Shown here: positions 42,098 to 50,732 of the stretch, one piece after another
How positions within the stretch are numbered: position 1 is the stretch's first letter
Layout: every line of letters starts with the position of its first letter
Assembly: GCA_046726235.1 (NCBI GenBank)
Contig: JBKPAD010000010.1
Coordinates: 496,001-560,000 of the forward strand
DNA from: Nitricoxidireducens sp046726235
GTDB lineage: Bacteria; Pseudomonadota; Gammaproteobacteria; Burkholderiales; Rhodocyclaceae
DNA length: 64,000 nucleotides
Direction of reading: 5' to 3'
Position numbers and translations under genes: made by a program
Notes under the pieces: model-generated
Seen by the model: the letters and a program-made list of their open reading frames with translations, nothing else
Databases searched by the model: none
Told to the model about the DNA's origin: nothing

Positions 42098-43729
42098 CTA
42101 GCAGCCGCTGGCTGCCTTGCCTTTGGCGATCTGGCGCGCCAGCACGAATATCGGCAGCAGTCCGACGGCGACGATCGCCAGCGCCGCCGTCGACGCCTCC
42201 GCCAGACGCTCGTCGGCCGCCAGCGTGTAGGTCTGCGTCGCCAGCGTGTCGAAGCTGAACGGCCGCATGACGAGCGTCGCCGGCAGTTCCTTCATGACAT
42301 CGACGAACACCAGCAGCGCCGCCGACAGCACGCTGCCCGACACCAGCGGCAGATGCACGCGGCGCAAGGTCTCCGACGGACTGCTGCCGAGGCTGCGCGC
42401 CGCCGCGTCGATGCTCGCGGTGATGCGGCCAAGCCCCGTCTCGACGGTCTGCAGGGCGATCGACAGGAAGCGCGCCAGGTAGGCATAGACCAGCGCCGCG
42501 ATGCCGCCGGTCAACAGCAGGCCCGGATGCGTGCCCGACGCCTGCTCCCACAGCGCCGCCAGCCAGTGATCGAGGCGGGTTACCGGAATCAGCACGCCGA
42601 CGGCGATCACCGAGCCGGGCACCGCATAGCCGAGGCCGACCAGCCGGTTCGCGATCCTGGGCCATGCGCTGCGCGCCCCGCGCGCACCGTACGCGAGCAG
42701 GACGGCCAGCGCCGCCGCGAGCGTCGCCGCGAGCGCCGCCAGCACGAAGCTGTTGCGCGCCAGTATCCAGTAGCGCGCGCCGAATTCCGCGTCGCCCTCG
42801 CCGAGCGCCATCTTCACCAGCAGGACCGCCGGCAGGATGAAGCCGACCGCGAGCGGCACCATGCAGCCGGCCGCGGCCAGCAACGCGCGCAGGCCGTATA
42901 ACGGACGGCGGCGCGCGCTGCGCCGGCCGCCGCCGGCGTGATAGCGCGCGCGGCCGCGCGAGATCCGCTCCATCGCCAGGAGCAGCAGGACGAATCCGAG
43001 CAGGCACGCCGCCAACTGGGCCGCCGCGACGCGGTCGCCGAGCGAAAACCACGCGCGGTAAATGCCCGTCGTGAAGGTGCCCACCGCGAAATAGGCGACC
43101 GTCCCGTAGTCGGCCAGCGTCTCCATCAGCGCCAGTGCAACGCCGGCTGCGATCGCCGGCCGCGCCAGCGGCAGCGAGACGCGTGCGAAGGCCGCGAAGT
43201 GCGACAGCCCGAGCACGCGCGCGGCGTCCGCGAGCCCCGCGGCGCGCTCGATCAGCGCCGTGCGGACGAGCAGGTAGACATACGGATAGAGCACACAGGA
43301 GAACATCGCCACCGCCCCGCCGAGCGTACGGATGTCCGGAAACCAGTAATCGCCGCGGCGCCAGCCGAAGCTCTCGCGCAGCCATGTCTGCACCGGGCCG
43401 ACGAACTGCAGGAAGTCCGTGTAGGTGTAGGCCATGACGTACGCCGGCATCGCCATCGGCAGCAGCAGCGCCCATTCGAACACACGCCGGCCGGGGAACT
43501 CGTAGAGCGAAACGAGCCACGCCGCGCCGGTGCCGATGGCCGCGACGCCGATGCCGACGCCAATGCACAGCAGCAACGAGTTCAGCACGTACTCGCCGAG
43601 AACCGTCTCCGCCATGTGCGACCACGTCTCCGCCGTCCCGCCGGAAAACAGATTGACGCCGACCGACAGCACGGGAAGCGCGACGACGGCTGCAACGACG
43701 AGGGAAAAGACCGCGAGCGGATGGCGCAA
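42098..43729 (-). CDS. Fe(3+) ABC transporter permease (FbpB-like)
   Basis: A 543-residue permease made of two fused transmembrane domains, about 12 helices. EAA-type coupling loops are visible: DAARVLGLSHFAAFARVSLP in the first half and AARSLGSSPSETLRRVHLP in the second. This is the standard form of FbpB/AfuB/CysT-like iron permeases. It diverges from the ATPase gene across a Fur-like site, and its stop abuts the HD-GYP stop. With the binding protein at 39807 it forms a complete importer. Confidence 0.92.
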   Translation of the reverse strand: MRHPLAVFSLVVAAVVALPVLSVGVNLFSGGTAETWSHMAETVLGEYVLNSLLLCIGVGIGVAAIGTGAAWLVSLYEFPGRRVFEWALLLPMAMPAYVMAYTYTDFLQFVGPVQTWLRESFGWRRGDYWFPDIRTLGGAVAMFSCVLYPYVYLLVRTALIERAAGLADAARVLGLSHFAAFARVSLPLARPAIAAGVALALMETLADYGTVAYFAVGTFTTGIYRAWFSLGDRVAAAQLAACLLGFVLLLLAMERISRGRARYHAGGGRRSARRRPLYGLRALLAAAGCMVPLAVGFILPAVLLVKMALGEGDAEFGARYWILARNSFVLAALAATLAAALAVLLAYGARGARSAWPRIANRLVGLGYAVPGSVIAVGVLIPVTRLDHWLAALWEQASGTHPGLLLTGGIAALVYAYLARFLSIALQTVETGLGRITASIDAAARSLGSSPSETLRRVHLPLVSGSVLSAALLVFVDVMKELPATLVMRPFSFDTLATQTYTLAADERLAEASTAALAIVAVGLLPIFVLARQIAKGKAASGC

Positions 43730-43763
43730 GGTGACTGAGCCCGGAAGGGATTCAGGTGATTAT

Positions 43764-43782
43764 AATTGAGAGCAATTCTTAT
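43764..43782. promoter_or_regulatory. Fur-like box between permease and ATPase genes
   Basis: An imperfect inverted repeat (ATTGAGAG-CAATTCTTAT) overlaps a TATAAT hexamer at 43761-43766, in the 65-base gap between divergent transporter genes. A repressor there would block both promoters. It is weaker than the site at 39759. Confidence 0.55.
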
Positions 43783-43794
43783 CTAGCCGGAAAT

Positions 43795-44856
43795 ATGCCA
43801 ATTCTCCGCTTCGACCGCGTCGACCATGCCTACGGCAAGCACGCCGTCGTGCGCGAGTTGTCGTTCGACCTCGAGCCGGGCGAGATCGGCTGCCTGCTCG
43901 GCGCTTCCGGCTGCGGCAAGACGACGGTGCTGCGCCTGATCGCCGGTTTCGAGGCGCCGACCCGCGGGGAGATCCGCCTCCAGGACGAACTCGTCGCCAG
44001 CGCGACGCGCCACGTCCCGCCGGAGAAGCGCCGCATCGGCATGGTGTTCCAGGACTACGCGCTGTTCCCGCACCTGACGGTGGCCGCCAACATCAGCTTC
44101 GGCATGCGCGACGCGGACGAGGGCCAGCGCCGGCAGCGCGTCGGCGAACTGCTCGACCTCGTCGGCCTCGCCGGCCAGGGCGCCAAGTATCCGCACGAAC
44201 TCTCCGGCGGCCAGCAGCAGCGCGTCGCGCTGGCCCGTGCGCTGGCGCCGAAGCCGCGCCTGCTGCTGCTCGACGAGCCGTTCTCGAGCCTCGACGTCGA
44301 ACTGCGCGAGCGCCTGTCGCTCGAAGTGCGCGGCATCCTCAAGGCCACCGGCACGACGGCGATTCTCGTCACCCACGACCAGCACGAGGCCTTCGTCGTG
44401 GCCGACGTCGTCGGCGTCATGCGCGAGGGCCGCATCGAGCAGTGGGCCACCCCCTACGATCTTTACCACCGGCCGGCGACGCGCTACGTCGCCGACTTCG
44501 TCGGCCAGGGCGTGTTCCTGCCCGGCGAAGTGCTGACGCGTGAATCGGTGCGCGTCGAACTCGGCGTGCTCGACGCCCACGTGCCTTTGACCTGCGGCGT
44601 GTCGTGCATGAACTGCGGCAAGGACTGTCGCCTCGACGTGCTGCTGCGCCCCGACGACGTCGTGCATGACGACGCCTCGACCGTGCTGGCCGAAGTCACG
44701 CGCAAGGCCTTTCGCGGCGCCGAGTTTCTCTACACCCTGCGGCTGCCTTCGGGCGCCGAGGTGCTGTCCCTCGTTCCTTCGCACCACAACCACGCCATCG
44801 GCGAGAAGATCGGCATCCGCCTCGACGTCGACCACGTCGTTGCCTTCCCGCGCTGA
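43795..44856 (+). CDS. Fe(3+) ABC transporter ATPase with cysteine cluster (FbpC-like)
   Basis: A 353-residue ABC ATPase: Walker A GASGCGKTT, signature LSGGQQQR, Walker B LLLLDEPFSSLD and H-loop VTHDQHEA. The C-terminal TOBE-like domain includes four cysteines, C267-X3-C-X2-C-X3-C278 (CGVSCMNCGKDC), that look like a metal or Fe-S ligand set and may sense iron. The start at MPILRFDRV is chosen because upstream residues overlap the Fur-like box. It pairs with the divergent permease. Confidence 0.92.
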   Translation: MPILRFDRVDHAYGKHAVVRELSFDLEPGEIGCLLGASGCGKTTVLRLIAGFEAPTRGEIRLQDELVASATRHVPPEKRRIGMVFQDYALFPHLTVAANISFGMRDADEGQRRQRVGELLDLVGLAGQGAKYPHELSGGQQQRVALARALAPKPRLLLLDEPFSSLDVELRERLSLEVRGILKATGTTAILVTHDQHEAFVVADVVGVMREGRIEQWATPYDLYHRPATRYVADFVGQGVFLPGEVLTRESVRVELGVLDAHVPLTCGVSCMNCGKDCRLDVLLRPDDVVHDDASTVLAEVTRKAFRGAEFLYTLRLPSGAEVLSLVPSHHNHAIGEKIGIRLDVDHVVAFPR

Positions 44857-44868
44857 CGGCGCGTCGCA

Positions 44869-44874
44869 TACACT
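44869..44874 (+). promoter_or_regulatory. -10 element of aat, likely leaderless
   Basis: TACACT ends 6 bases before the aat ATG. The predicted transcription start coincides with the A of ATG. No Shine-Dalgarno is present and no good -35 is seen. Confidence 0.35.
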
Positions 44875-44880
44875 GCCGGC

Positions 44881-45594
44881 ATGATCCCTTGGCTTCCGTC
44901 CGAGCCGGTTTTTCCTCCGCTCGAGACCGCGCTCGCCGAACCCAACGGCCTGCTCGCCGCCGGCGGCGACCTCTCGCCGCACCGGCTGCTCGCCGCCTAC
45001 TCGCGCGGGATATTCCCGTGGTACTCGAAGGGCGAGCCGATCCTCTGGTGGAGCCCGGACCCGCGCATGGTGCTGTTCCCGGACGAGATCAGGATCAGCC
45101 GGTCACTGGCGAAGACGCTGCGCAACAAGCCCTATGAAGTGCGCCTCGACACCGCATTCACCGACGTCATGGCAGCCTGTGCGACGGCACCGCGCGAAGG
45201 CCAGGCGGGAACCTGGATCACGCGCGAGATGCGCGCCGCCTACGAGCGGCTGCACGCGCTCGGCTTCGCGCACAGCGTGGAAACCTGGATCGACGGCAAG
45301 CTCGCCGGCGGGCTCTACGGCGTCGCCATCGGCCGGGCCTTCTTCGGCGAGTCGATGTTCTCGCGCGCCACCGACGCCTCAAAGATCGCCCTCGCGCATC
45401 TCGGCGCACAGTTGCGGCGCCTGGGTTTCGGCATAATTGACTGCCAGATGGAAACCGCACACCTCGCCTCGCTGGGCGCCCGCCCGATTCCGCGCGCCGA
45501 ATTCCGCGCCCTGCTCGACCGGCTCGTCGTCGACAACGTCGAGCCGGGCCGATGGCCGGCGGACGCCGTAGCCGACGCCTGCCGCAAGGCCTGA
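44881..45594 (+). CDS. aat: Leucyl/phenylalanyl-tRNA-protein transferase
   Basis: A 237-residue enzyme that adds Leu or Phe to proteins with N-terminal Lys or Arg, marking them for ClpS-ClpAP. Family landmarks: FPPLETALAEPNGLLAAGGDLS, YSRGIFPWYS, ILWWSPDPRMVL, WITREMRAAYERLHALGFAHSVE (split here for length), GESMFSRATDASKIAL and IDCQM. The length is normal. The next gene, also an N-degron transferase, starts 2 bases after its stop. Confidence 0.95.
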   Translation: MIPWLPSEPVFPPLETALAEPNGLLAAGGDLSPHRLLAAYSRGIFPWYSKGEPILWWSPDPRMVLFPDEIRISRSLAKTLRNKPYEVRLDTAFTDVMAACATAPREGQAGTWITREMRAAYERLHALGFAHSVETWIDGKLAGGLYGVAIGRAFFGESMFSRATDASKIALAHLGAQLRRLGFGIIDCQMETAHLASLGARPIPRAEFRALLDRLVVDNVEPGRWPADAVADACRKA

Positions 45595-45596
45595 CC

Positions 45597-46337
45597 ATGG
45601 CCCACCTGCGCGACCTGCCGCCCTTCCCGCTGCTGCAGTTCTACGCCACGGCGCCCTATGGCTGCTCGTATCTGCCGGGCCGCGTGGCGCGCTCGCAGGT
45701 GGCGACGCCGACGCACCTGATCGACGCCGCCACCTACGGCGAACTGGTGCGGGCCGGCTTCCGCCGCAGCGGCGTCTTCACCTACCGGCCGTATTGCGAC
45801 GCCTGCCGCGAATGCCTGCCGATGCGCATCCTGACGCAACGCTTCGAGCCCACGCGCAGCCAGCGGCGCGCGTTCAGGCGCCACGCGCACCTCGTCGCCC
45901 ACGAACTGCCGCTGGCGTTCCGCGAGGAGCACTACGCGCTCTACCAGCGTTACCAGGCCGCGCGCCACGAAGGCGGCGGCATGGACCAGGACAGCCGCGA
46001 CCAGTACGCGCACTTCCTGCTGCAGACGCATGTCGACAGCGCGCTGGTCGAATTCCGCGCCAACGGCGTGCTGCGCATGGTCAGCATCATCGACCGCCTC
46101 GCCGACGGCCTGTCCTCGGTCTACACCTTCTACGAGCCCGACCATCCCAGCGCCAGCTACGGCACCTACGCGGTGCTCTGGCAGATCGAGCACTGCCGGC
46201 GCGCCGGCCTGCCCTACCTCTACGTCGGTTACTGGATCAAGGACAGCCGCAAGATGGCCTACAAGGCGGCTTTCCGCCCGAGTGAAATCTTCCGCCTCGG
46301 CCAGTGGGTCGAGACGCCGGCCGAAGACGAGCGTTAG
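45597..46337 (+). CDS. bpt: Aspartate/glutamate leucyltransferase (Bpt/arginyltransferase family)
   Basis: A 246-residue protein transferase that attaches Leu to N-terminal Asp or Glu. Landmarks: YATAPYGCSYLPGRVARSQV, CDACRECLPMRI (paired cysteines) and SVYTFYEPDHPSASYGTYA. The start MAHLRDLPPFPLLQF is preferred to an upstream ATG that overlaps aat. With aat it completes the bacterial leucylation branch of the N-degron pathway. Confidence 0.93.
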   Translation: MAHLRDLPPFPLLQFYATAPYGCSYLPGRVARSQVATPTHLIDAATYGELVRAGFRRSGVFTYRPYCDACRECLPMRILTQRFEPTRSQRRAFRRHAHLVAHELPLAFREEHYALYQRYQAARHEGGGMDQDSRDQYAHFLLQTHVDSALVEFRANGVLRMVSIIDRLADGLSSVYTFYEPDHPSASYGTYAVLWQIEHCRRAGLPYLYVGYWIKDSRKMAYKAAFRPSEIFRLGQWVETPAEDER

Positions 46338-46341
46338 CCGG

Positions 46342-46725
46342 TCAGAGCGCCTGCTCGGCAAGCGTCAGCTTGCCCTTCGCCCAGCTGCGCAGGTAGGTCA
46401 GCGGCCCCGAGAGGGTGGTCCACTCCTCGAGCATGCGGCTGCGCATCCCGCTGCGGTGGTCGGGATCCGCCTTCGCGTAGGCGCCGATCTGCGCCATGAT
46501 GATTTCCTTGGCGCGATCCTCGGTCGCCAGGTGCAGGCGGTGCTCCGCCTCGCGGGCTTCGACCTCGTTGGCGAGCTGGTAGGGCATCGGGCTCGAGCCC
46601 AGCCGCGCGACTTCACGCAGGCTGTCGGCGCGCTGCAGCAGTCCGGCAGTGTTCTCGCAGCGCGTCACGTAGCGGCGCATTTCGAGCCGGAGCAGCGCCC
46701 TGTCGGCGGGGTTGGTGAAAGCCAT
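46342..46725 (-). CDS. Conserved hypothetical protein
   Basis: A 127-residue, mostly helical, soluble protein I do not recognise. It is rich in Arg and Glu (RALLRLEMRRYVTRCEN, EAREAEHRLHLATEDRAKE). There is no signal peptide. It converges on bpt with a 4-base gap and diverges from pyrD. No function can be assigned. Confidence 0.6.
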   Translation of the reverse strand: MAFTNPADRALLRLEMRRYVTRCENTAGLLQRADSLREVARLGSSPMPYQLANEVEAREAEHRLHLATEDRAKEIIMAQIGAYAKADPDHRSGMRSRMLEEWTTLSGPLTYLRSWAKGKLTLAEQAL

Positions 46726-46770
46726 TCTTGTTTTCCCGTATCACTTTGCCGGGAATGGTAGCGGAATCGA

Positions 46771-46776
46771 TAGAAT
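46771..46776 (+). promoter_or_regulatory. -10 element of pyrD, likely leaderless
   Basis: TAGAAT ends 7 bases before the pyrD ATG. TTGCCG at 46746-46751 is a possible -35 with a long 19-base spacer. No ribosome site is present. Confidence 0.35.
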
Positions 46777-46783
46777 CGCGGCC

Positions 46784-47800
46784 ATGCTGCCCTACTGCCT
46801 CGTCAAGCCCTTCATCTTCGCCTTCGATCCCGAGACCGCGCACGAAGCCGCCATCGCCGGCATGCGCACGCTCGGCCGCACCGGCCTCGCGCCGGCCTAT
46901 CGCCCGCTGCCGGACACGCCGGCCAAGGTCATGGGCATCGAATTCCCCAACCGCATCGGGCTCGCCGCCGGCCTCGACAAGAACGGCGAAGCGATCGACG
47001 GCCTCGCCGCCTGGGGCTTCGGCAGTCTCGAGATCGGCACGGTCACGCCGCGCCCGCAGCCCGGCAATCCCAAGCCGCGGCTGTTCCGCCTGCCCGAGGC
47101 GCAGGGCATCATCAACCGCATGGGCTTCAACAACCACGGCGTCGACGCGCTGGTCGCGAATGTCGCCGCGGCCCGCTACCGCGGCGTGCTCGGCATCAAC
47201 ATCGGCAAGAACTTCGACACGCCGATCGAGAAGGCCGTCGACGACTACCTGATCTGCCTCGAGAAGGTCTACGCGCACGCCAGCTATGTCACGGTCAACA
47301 TCTCGAGCCCGAACACCAAGAACCTGCGCCAGCTGCAGGGCGAGTCGGAGCTCGACGCCCTGCTTGGCACCCTGAAGGCGAAGCAGACCGAACTCGCCCA
47401 ACGTTACGGCCGCTACGTGCCGCTGACGCTCAAGATCGCACCCGACCTCGACGACGCGCAGATCACCAACATCGCCGACGCGCTGCGCCGGCATCGCATC
47501 GACGCCGTCATCGCCACCAACACCACGCTCTCGCGCGAAGGCGTCGAAGGACTGCCGCACGGCGCCGAAACCGGCGGCCTCTCGGGCCTGCCGGTGTTCG
47601 AGAAATCCACTGCCGTGCTGCGCGCCTTCGTGCAGAAACTCGCCGGCGAACTGCCGGTGATCGCGGCCGGCGGCGTGGTCGACGGCGCCCGCGCCAAGGC
47701 CAAGCTGGACGCCGGCGCGGCCCTGGTGCAGGTGTACTCGGGCCTCATCTACCGCGGCCCCGAACTCATCAAGGAATGCGTCGCCGCGACGCGAGCCTGA
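46784..47800 (+). CDS. pyrD: Dihydroorotate dehydrogenase (quinone), class 2
   Basis: A 338-residue membrane-associated flavoenzyme of pyrimidine synthesis that passes electrons to quinone. Motifs: GLAAGLDKNGEAIDGL, GFGSLEIGTVTPRPQPGNPK, INRMGFNN, VNISSPNTKNLR with the catalytic Ser (near 175), and IAAGGVVDGARAKAKLDAGA. The N-terminal LPYCLVKPFIFAFDPETAHE is the amphipathic quinone tunnel typical of class 2. An in-frame ATG 24 codons upstream is rejected because similarity starts at MLPY. Confidence 0.95.
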   Translation: MLPYCLVKPFIFAFDPETAHEAAIAGMRTLGRTGLAPAYRPLPDTPAKVMGIEFPNRIGLAAGLDKNGEAIDGLAAWGFGSLEIGTVTPRPQPGNPKPRLFRLPEAQGIINRMGFNNHGVDALVANVAAARYRGVLGINIGKNFDTPIEKAVDDYLICLEKVYAHASYVTVNISSPNTKNLRQLQGESELDALLGTLKAKQTELAQRYGRYVPLTLKIAPDLDDAQITNIADALRRHRIDAVIATNTTLSREGVEGLPHGAETGGLSGLPVFEKSTAVLRAFVQKLAGELPVIAAGGVVDGARAKAKLDAGAALVQVYSGLIYRGPELIKECVAATRA

Positions 47801-47838
47801 CCCCCGGCGAGCCTTCCGCAGTCAAGTACTTGGGCAGG

Positions 47839-47875
47839 TATCAGGGTTGTCCGCCCCGCTCTTATCAGGGATAAT
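47839..47875 (+). promoter_or_regulatory. Promoter of the rnf operon with a direct repeat
   Basis: TTGTCC (47847-47852), 17-base spacer, GATAAT (47870-47875). Direct repeats TATCAGGG at 47839-47846 and 47863-47870 lie 24 bases apart and flank the -35, a plausible regulator site on one DNA face. Confidence 0.5.
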
Positions 47876-47923
47876 CGCGGGCTTCGCGGATTCGGCCCCA
47901 CGAGTGCGCGAACCACTCCTCCC

Positions 47924-48508
47924 ATGACCAGCTACATCTTCATTCTCCTCGGCGCCGTTCTCGTCAACAACGTCGTCTTCGTCCGCATCCTCGGGCTCTG
48001 CCCGTTCATGGGCGTGTCCAAGAAGATCGAGACCGCGCTCGGCATGGGCGCCGCGACAACCTTCGTGCTGACGCTCGGCTGCGGCACCAGCTTCGTCATC
48101 GACCACTGGCTGCTGATCCCCAACCAGCTCGAATACCTGCGCACCCTGTCCTTCATCGTCACCATCGCGGCGATCGTCCAGCTCACCGAGCTGGTGATCC
48201 AGAAGACGAGCCCGGTGCTGCACCAGGTGCTCGGCATCTACCTGCCGCTGATCACCACCAACTGCGCCGTGCTCGGCGTGCCGCTGCTCAACATCGCGCT
48301 CGGCCACGACTTCATGCAGTCGCTGGTGTTCGGCTTCGGTTCCTCCGTTGGCTTCTCGGTGGCGCTGATCCTGTTCGCCGGCATGCGCGAGCGCCTCGAA
48401 GGCGCCGAGATTCCCGTCTATTTCCGCGGCAACCCGATCGCCCTGGTCAGCGCCGGCCTCATGAGCCTCGCCTTCATGGGCTTCGCCGGCCTCGACAAGT
48501 ACCGCTGA
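47924..48508 (+). CDS. rnfA: Ion-translocating electron transport complex subunit RnfA/RsxA
   Basis: A 194-residue integral membrane subunit with six helices. The conserved N-terminus (ILLGAVLVNNVVFVRILGLC) ends in the helix I cysteine, and TTNCAVLG in helix IV holds the second cysteine; these may bind a [2Fe-2S] cluster shared with RnfE. It is first in an operon of six overlapping genes. Its stop and the rnfB ATG overlap by one base (TGATG). Confidence 0.95.
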   Translation: MTSYIFILLGAVLVNNVVFVRILGLCPFMGVSKKIETALGMGAATTFVLTLGCGTSFVIDHWLLIPNQLEYLRTLSFIVTIAAIVQLTELVIQKTSPVLHQVLGIYLPLITTNCAVLGVPLLNIALGHDFMQSLVFGFGSSVGFSVALILFAGMRERLEGAEIPVYFRGNPIALVSAGLMSLAFMGFAGLDKYR

Positions 48509-49074
48509 TGCTCGAAGCCATCCTCGTCATGGCGCTGGGCGCCGTCGTGCTTGGTGCCGCGCTCGGCTGGGCCTCGATCCGCTTCAAGGTCGAGGGCGAT
48601 CCGCTGGTCGAGAAGATCGACGCCATCCTGCCGCAGACGCAGTGCGGCCAGTGCGGCTACCCGGGCTGCAAACCCTACGCCGAGGCGATCACCAAGGGCG
48701 ACGCCGACATCAACTGCTGCCCGCCCGGCGGCGAGGAAGGCATCCGCAAGCTCGCCGACCTGCTCGGCCGCGAATACAAGCCGCTCTCCGAAGAACACGG
48801 CACCGAGAAGCCGAAGAGCGTGGCGCTGATCGACGAGAACGTCTGCATCGGCTGCACCCTTTGCCTCCAGGCTTGCCCGGTCGATGCCATCGTCGGCGCG
48901 GCGAAGCAAATGCATACGGTAGTCGCGGGCCTCTGCACGGGCTGCGAACTCTGCGTCGCGCCCTGCCCGGTCGACTGCATCACCATGGAGCCGGTCGCCG
49001 AGACGGTCGAGACCTGGAAGTGGAAGTACCCGGTGTTCGAGATCAAGCCGCAGCGCACGGAGGCCGCCGCATGA
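48508..49074 (+). CDS. rnfB: Electron transport complex subunit RnfB/RsxB
   Basis: A 188-residue ferredoxin-like subunit. An N-terminal helix anchors it; CGQCGYPGCKPYAEA with a later cysteine (INCCPPGG) holds one [4Fe-4S] cluster, and two CxxCxxCxxxCP motifs (CIGCTLCLQACPVDA, CTGCELCVAPCPVDC) hold two more. It passes electrons between soluble donors and RnfC or the membrane subunits. The stop overlaps the rnfC start (ATGA). Confidence 0.95.
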   Translation: MLEAILVMALGAVVLGAALGWASIRFKVEGDPLVEKIDAILPQTQCGQCGYPGCKPYAEAITKGDADINCCPPGGEEGIRKLADLLGREYKPLSEEHGTEKPKSVALIDENVCIGCTLCLQACPVDAIVGAAKQMHTVVAGLCTGCELCVAPCPVDCITMEPVAETVETWKWKYPVFEIKPQRTEAAA

Positions 49075-50732
49075 GCGCCCTGCGCAAGCTGTTCGGCTTC
49101 CATGGCGGCGTCAAGCCCCAGTACCACAAGGAACCGTCGACGACGCAGTCCATCGCCGTCGCGCCGCTGCCGGCCGAGCTGGTGATTCCGCTGCACCAGA
49201 GCATCGGCGGCGTGCCGCGCCCGCTGGTCGCCGCCGGCGAGACGGTCAAGAAGGGCCAGTTGATCGGCGGCCCCGACGGCTTCGTCTCCTCGTCCGTCCA
49301 CGCTTCGACCTCGGGCCGCGTCAAGGCGGTCGAGATGCGCCTGATGCCGCACACCTCGGGCCTCTCGGCGCTGTGCGTGGTGGTCGAGCCCGACGGCCGC
49401 GACGAATGGGCCGAGCTGCAGCCGATGCCCTGGCGCTCCATGGCGCCCGATGAAGTGCGCGACGCGCTGCGCGACGCCGGCATCGTCGGCCTCGGCGGCG
49501 CGGTGTTCCCGACCTATCTCAAGGTCAATCCCGGCAAGAAGGGCCATCTCGACACGCTGGTGATCAACGGCGCCGAATGCGAACCCTTCATCACCTGCGA
49601 CGACATGCAGATGCGCGAGCGCGCGCCCGGCATCGTCCGTGGCGCCGCGATCATGCGCGAGCTGACCAAGGCCGGCCAGGCGCTGATCGGCATCGAGGAC
49701 AACAAGCCCGAGGCGATCGACGCGATGCGTGCGGCGCTGGCGGCGAGCGGCGAGAGCGGCATCGAGATCGTGCCGATCCCGACGCGCTACCCGGCCGGCG
49801 GCGCCAAGCAGCTGATCCGCGTGCTGACCGGCATCGAGGTGCCGCACGGCAAGCGCTCCACCGACTACGGCGTGCAGTGCTTCAACACCGGCACCATCCA
49901 TGCGGTCTTCGAAGCCGTCGAACTCGGCCGCCCCCTGGTTTCCCGCGTCGTCACCGTCGCCGGCAACGTCGAGCGTCCGCGCAACTACGAGGTGCGCTTC
50001 GGCACGCCGATGAAGGACCTCATCGCGCTCGCCGGCCCCAGGCCCGACACCGACCGCATCATCATGGGCGGCCCGATGATGGGCTTCGCCATGCCCTCGG
50101 CCGACGTGCCCGTGGTCAAGGCGACCAACTGCATCCTCGTCGGCTCGCCTGCGCTGTTCCCGCCCCCGGCGCCCGAGATGCCGTGCATCCGCTGCGGCGA
50201 ATGCGCAAAGGTCTGCCCGACCGACCTGCAGCCGTTCGAGATGTACTGGTACTCGCGCGCCAAGATCTTCGGCAAGGCGCAGGAATACCACCTGTTCGAC
50301 TGCATCGAGTGCGGCTGCTGCTCGTACGTCTGCCCGTCGCGGATTCCGCTGGTCGACTACTACCGCTTCGCCAAAAGCGAGATCTGGGCGCGCGAGACCG
50401 AGAAGGCCGCGGCCGACGAGGCGCGCGTACGCTACGAGTTCCGCATGGCGCGCGAGGAGCGCGAAAAGGCCGAGAAGGCCGCCAAGCTCGCCGCCAAGGC
50501 CGCCGAGACCAAGGCGAAGATGGCGGCTGCGGCCGCTGCCACCGGCACGCCGGCCGTCGAAGCTTCAGACGAGGACGCCAAGAAGGCGCTGATCGCCGCG
50601 GCCATGGAGCGCGCCAAGCAGCAGGCGGCCACGCCGAAGAACACCGACAACCTGACGCCCGAGCAGCAGGCGCAGGTCGCCGAAGCCGAGGCCCGGCGCG
50701 CTGAAGCGCAGAAGCAGGCACAACAACAATGA
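49071..50732 (+). CDS. rnfC: Electron transport complex subunit RnfC/RsxC
   Basis: A 553-residue peripheral subunit. NADH- and FMN-binding regions (IVGLGGAVFPTYLKV, INGAECEPFITCDD) resemble complex I NuoF. Two [4Fe-4S] motifs follow (CIRCGECAKVCPTDLQP, CIECGCCSYVCPSRIPL). The last about 110 residues are a low-complexity Ala/Lys/Glu helix, shorter than in E. coli RsxC. The start overlaps rnfB by 4 bases. Confidence 0.95.
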   Translation: MSALRKLFGFHGGVKPQYHKEPSTTQSIAVAPLPAELVIPLHQSIGGVPRPLVAAGETVKKGQLIGGPDGFVSSSVHASTSGRVKAVEMRLMPHTSGLSALCVVVEPDGRDEWAELQPMPWRSMAPDEVRDALRDAGIVGLGGAVFPTYLKVNPGKKGHLDTLVINGAECEPFITCDDMQMRERAPGIVRGAAIMRELTKAGQALIGIEDNKPEAIDAMRAALAASGESGIEIVPIPTRYPAGGAKQLIRVLTGIEVPHGKRSTDYGVQCFNTGTIHAVFEAVELGRPLVSRVVTVAGNVERPRNYEVRFGTPMKDLIALAGPRPDTDRIIMGGPMMGFAMPSADVPVVKATNCILVGSPALFPPPAPEMPCIRCGECAKVCPTDLQPFEMYWYSRAKIFGKAQEYHLFDCIECGCCSYVCPSRIPLVDYYRFAKSEIWARETEKAAADEARVRYEFRMAREEREKAEKAAKLAAKAAETKAKMAAAAAATGTPAVEASDEDAKKALIAAAMERAKQQAATPKNTDNLTPEQQAQVAEAEARRAEAQKQAQQQ

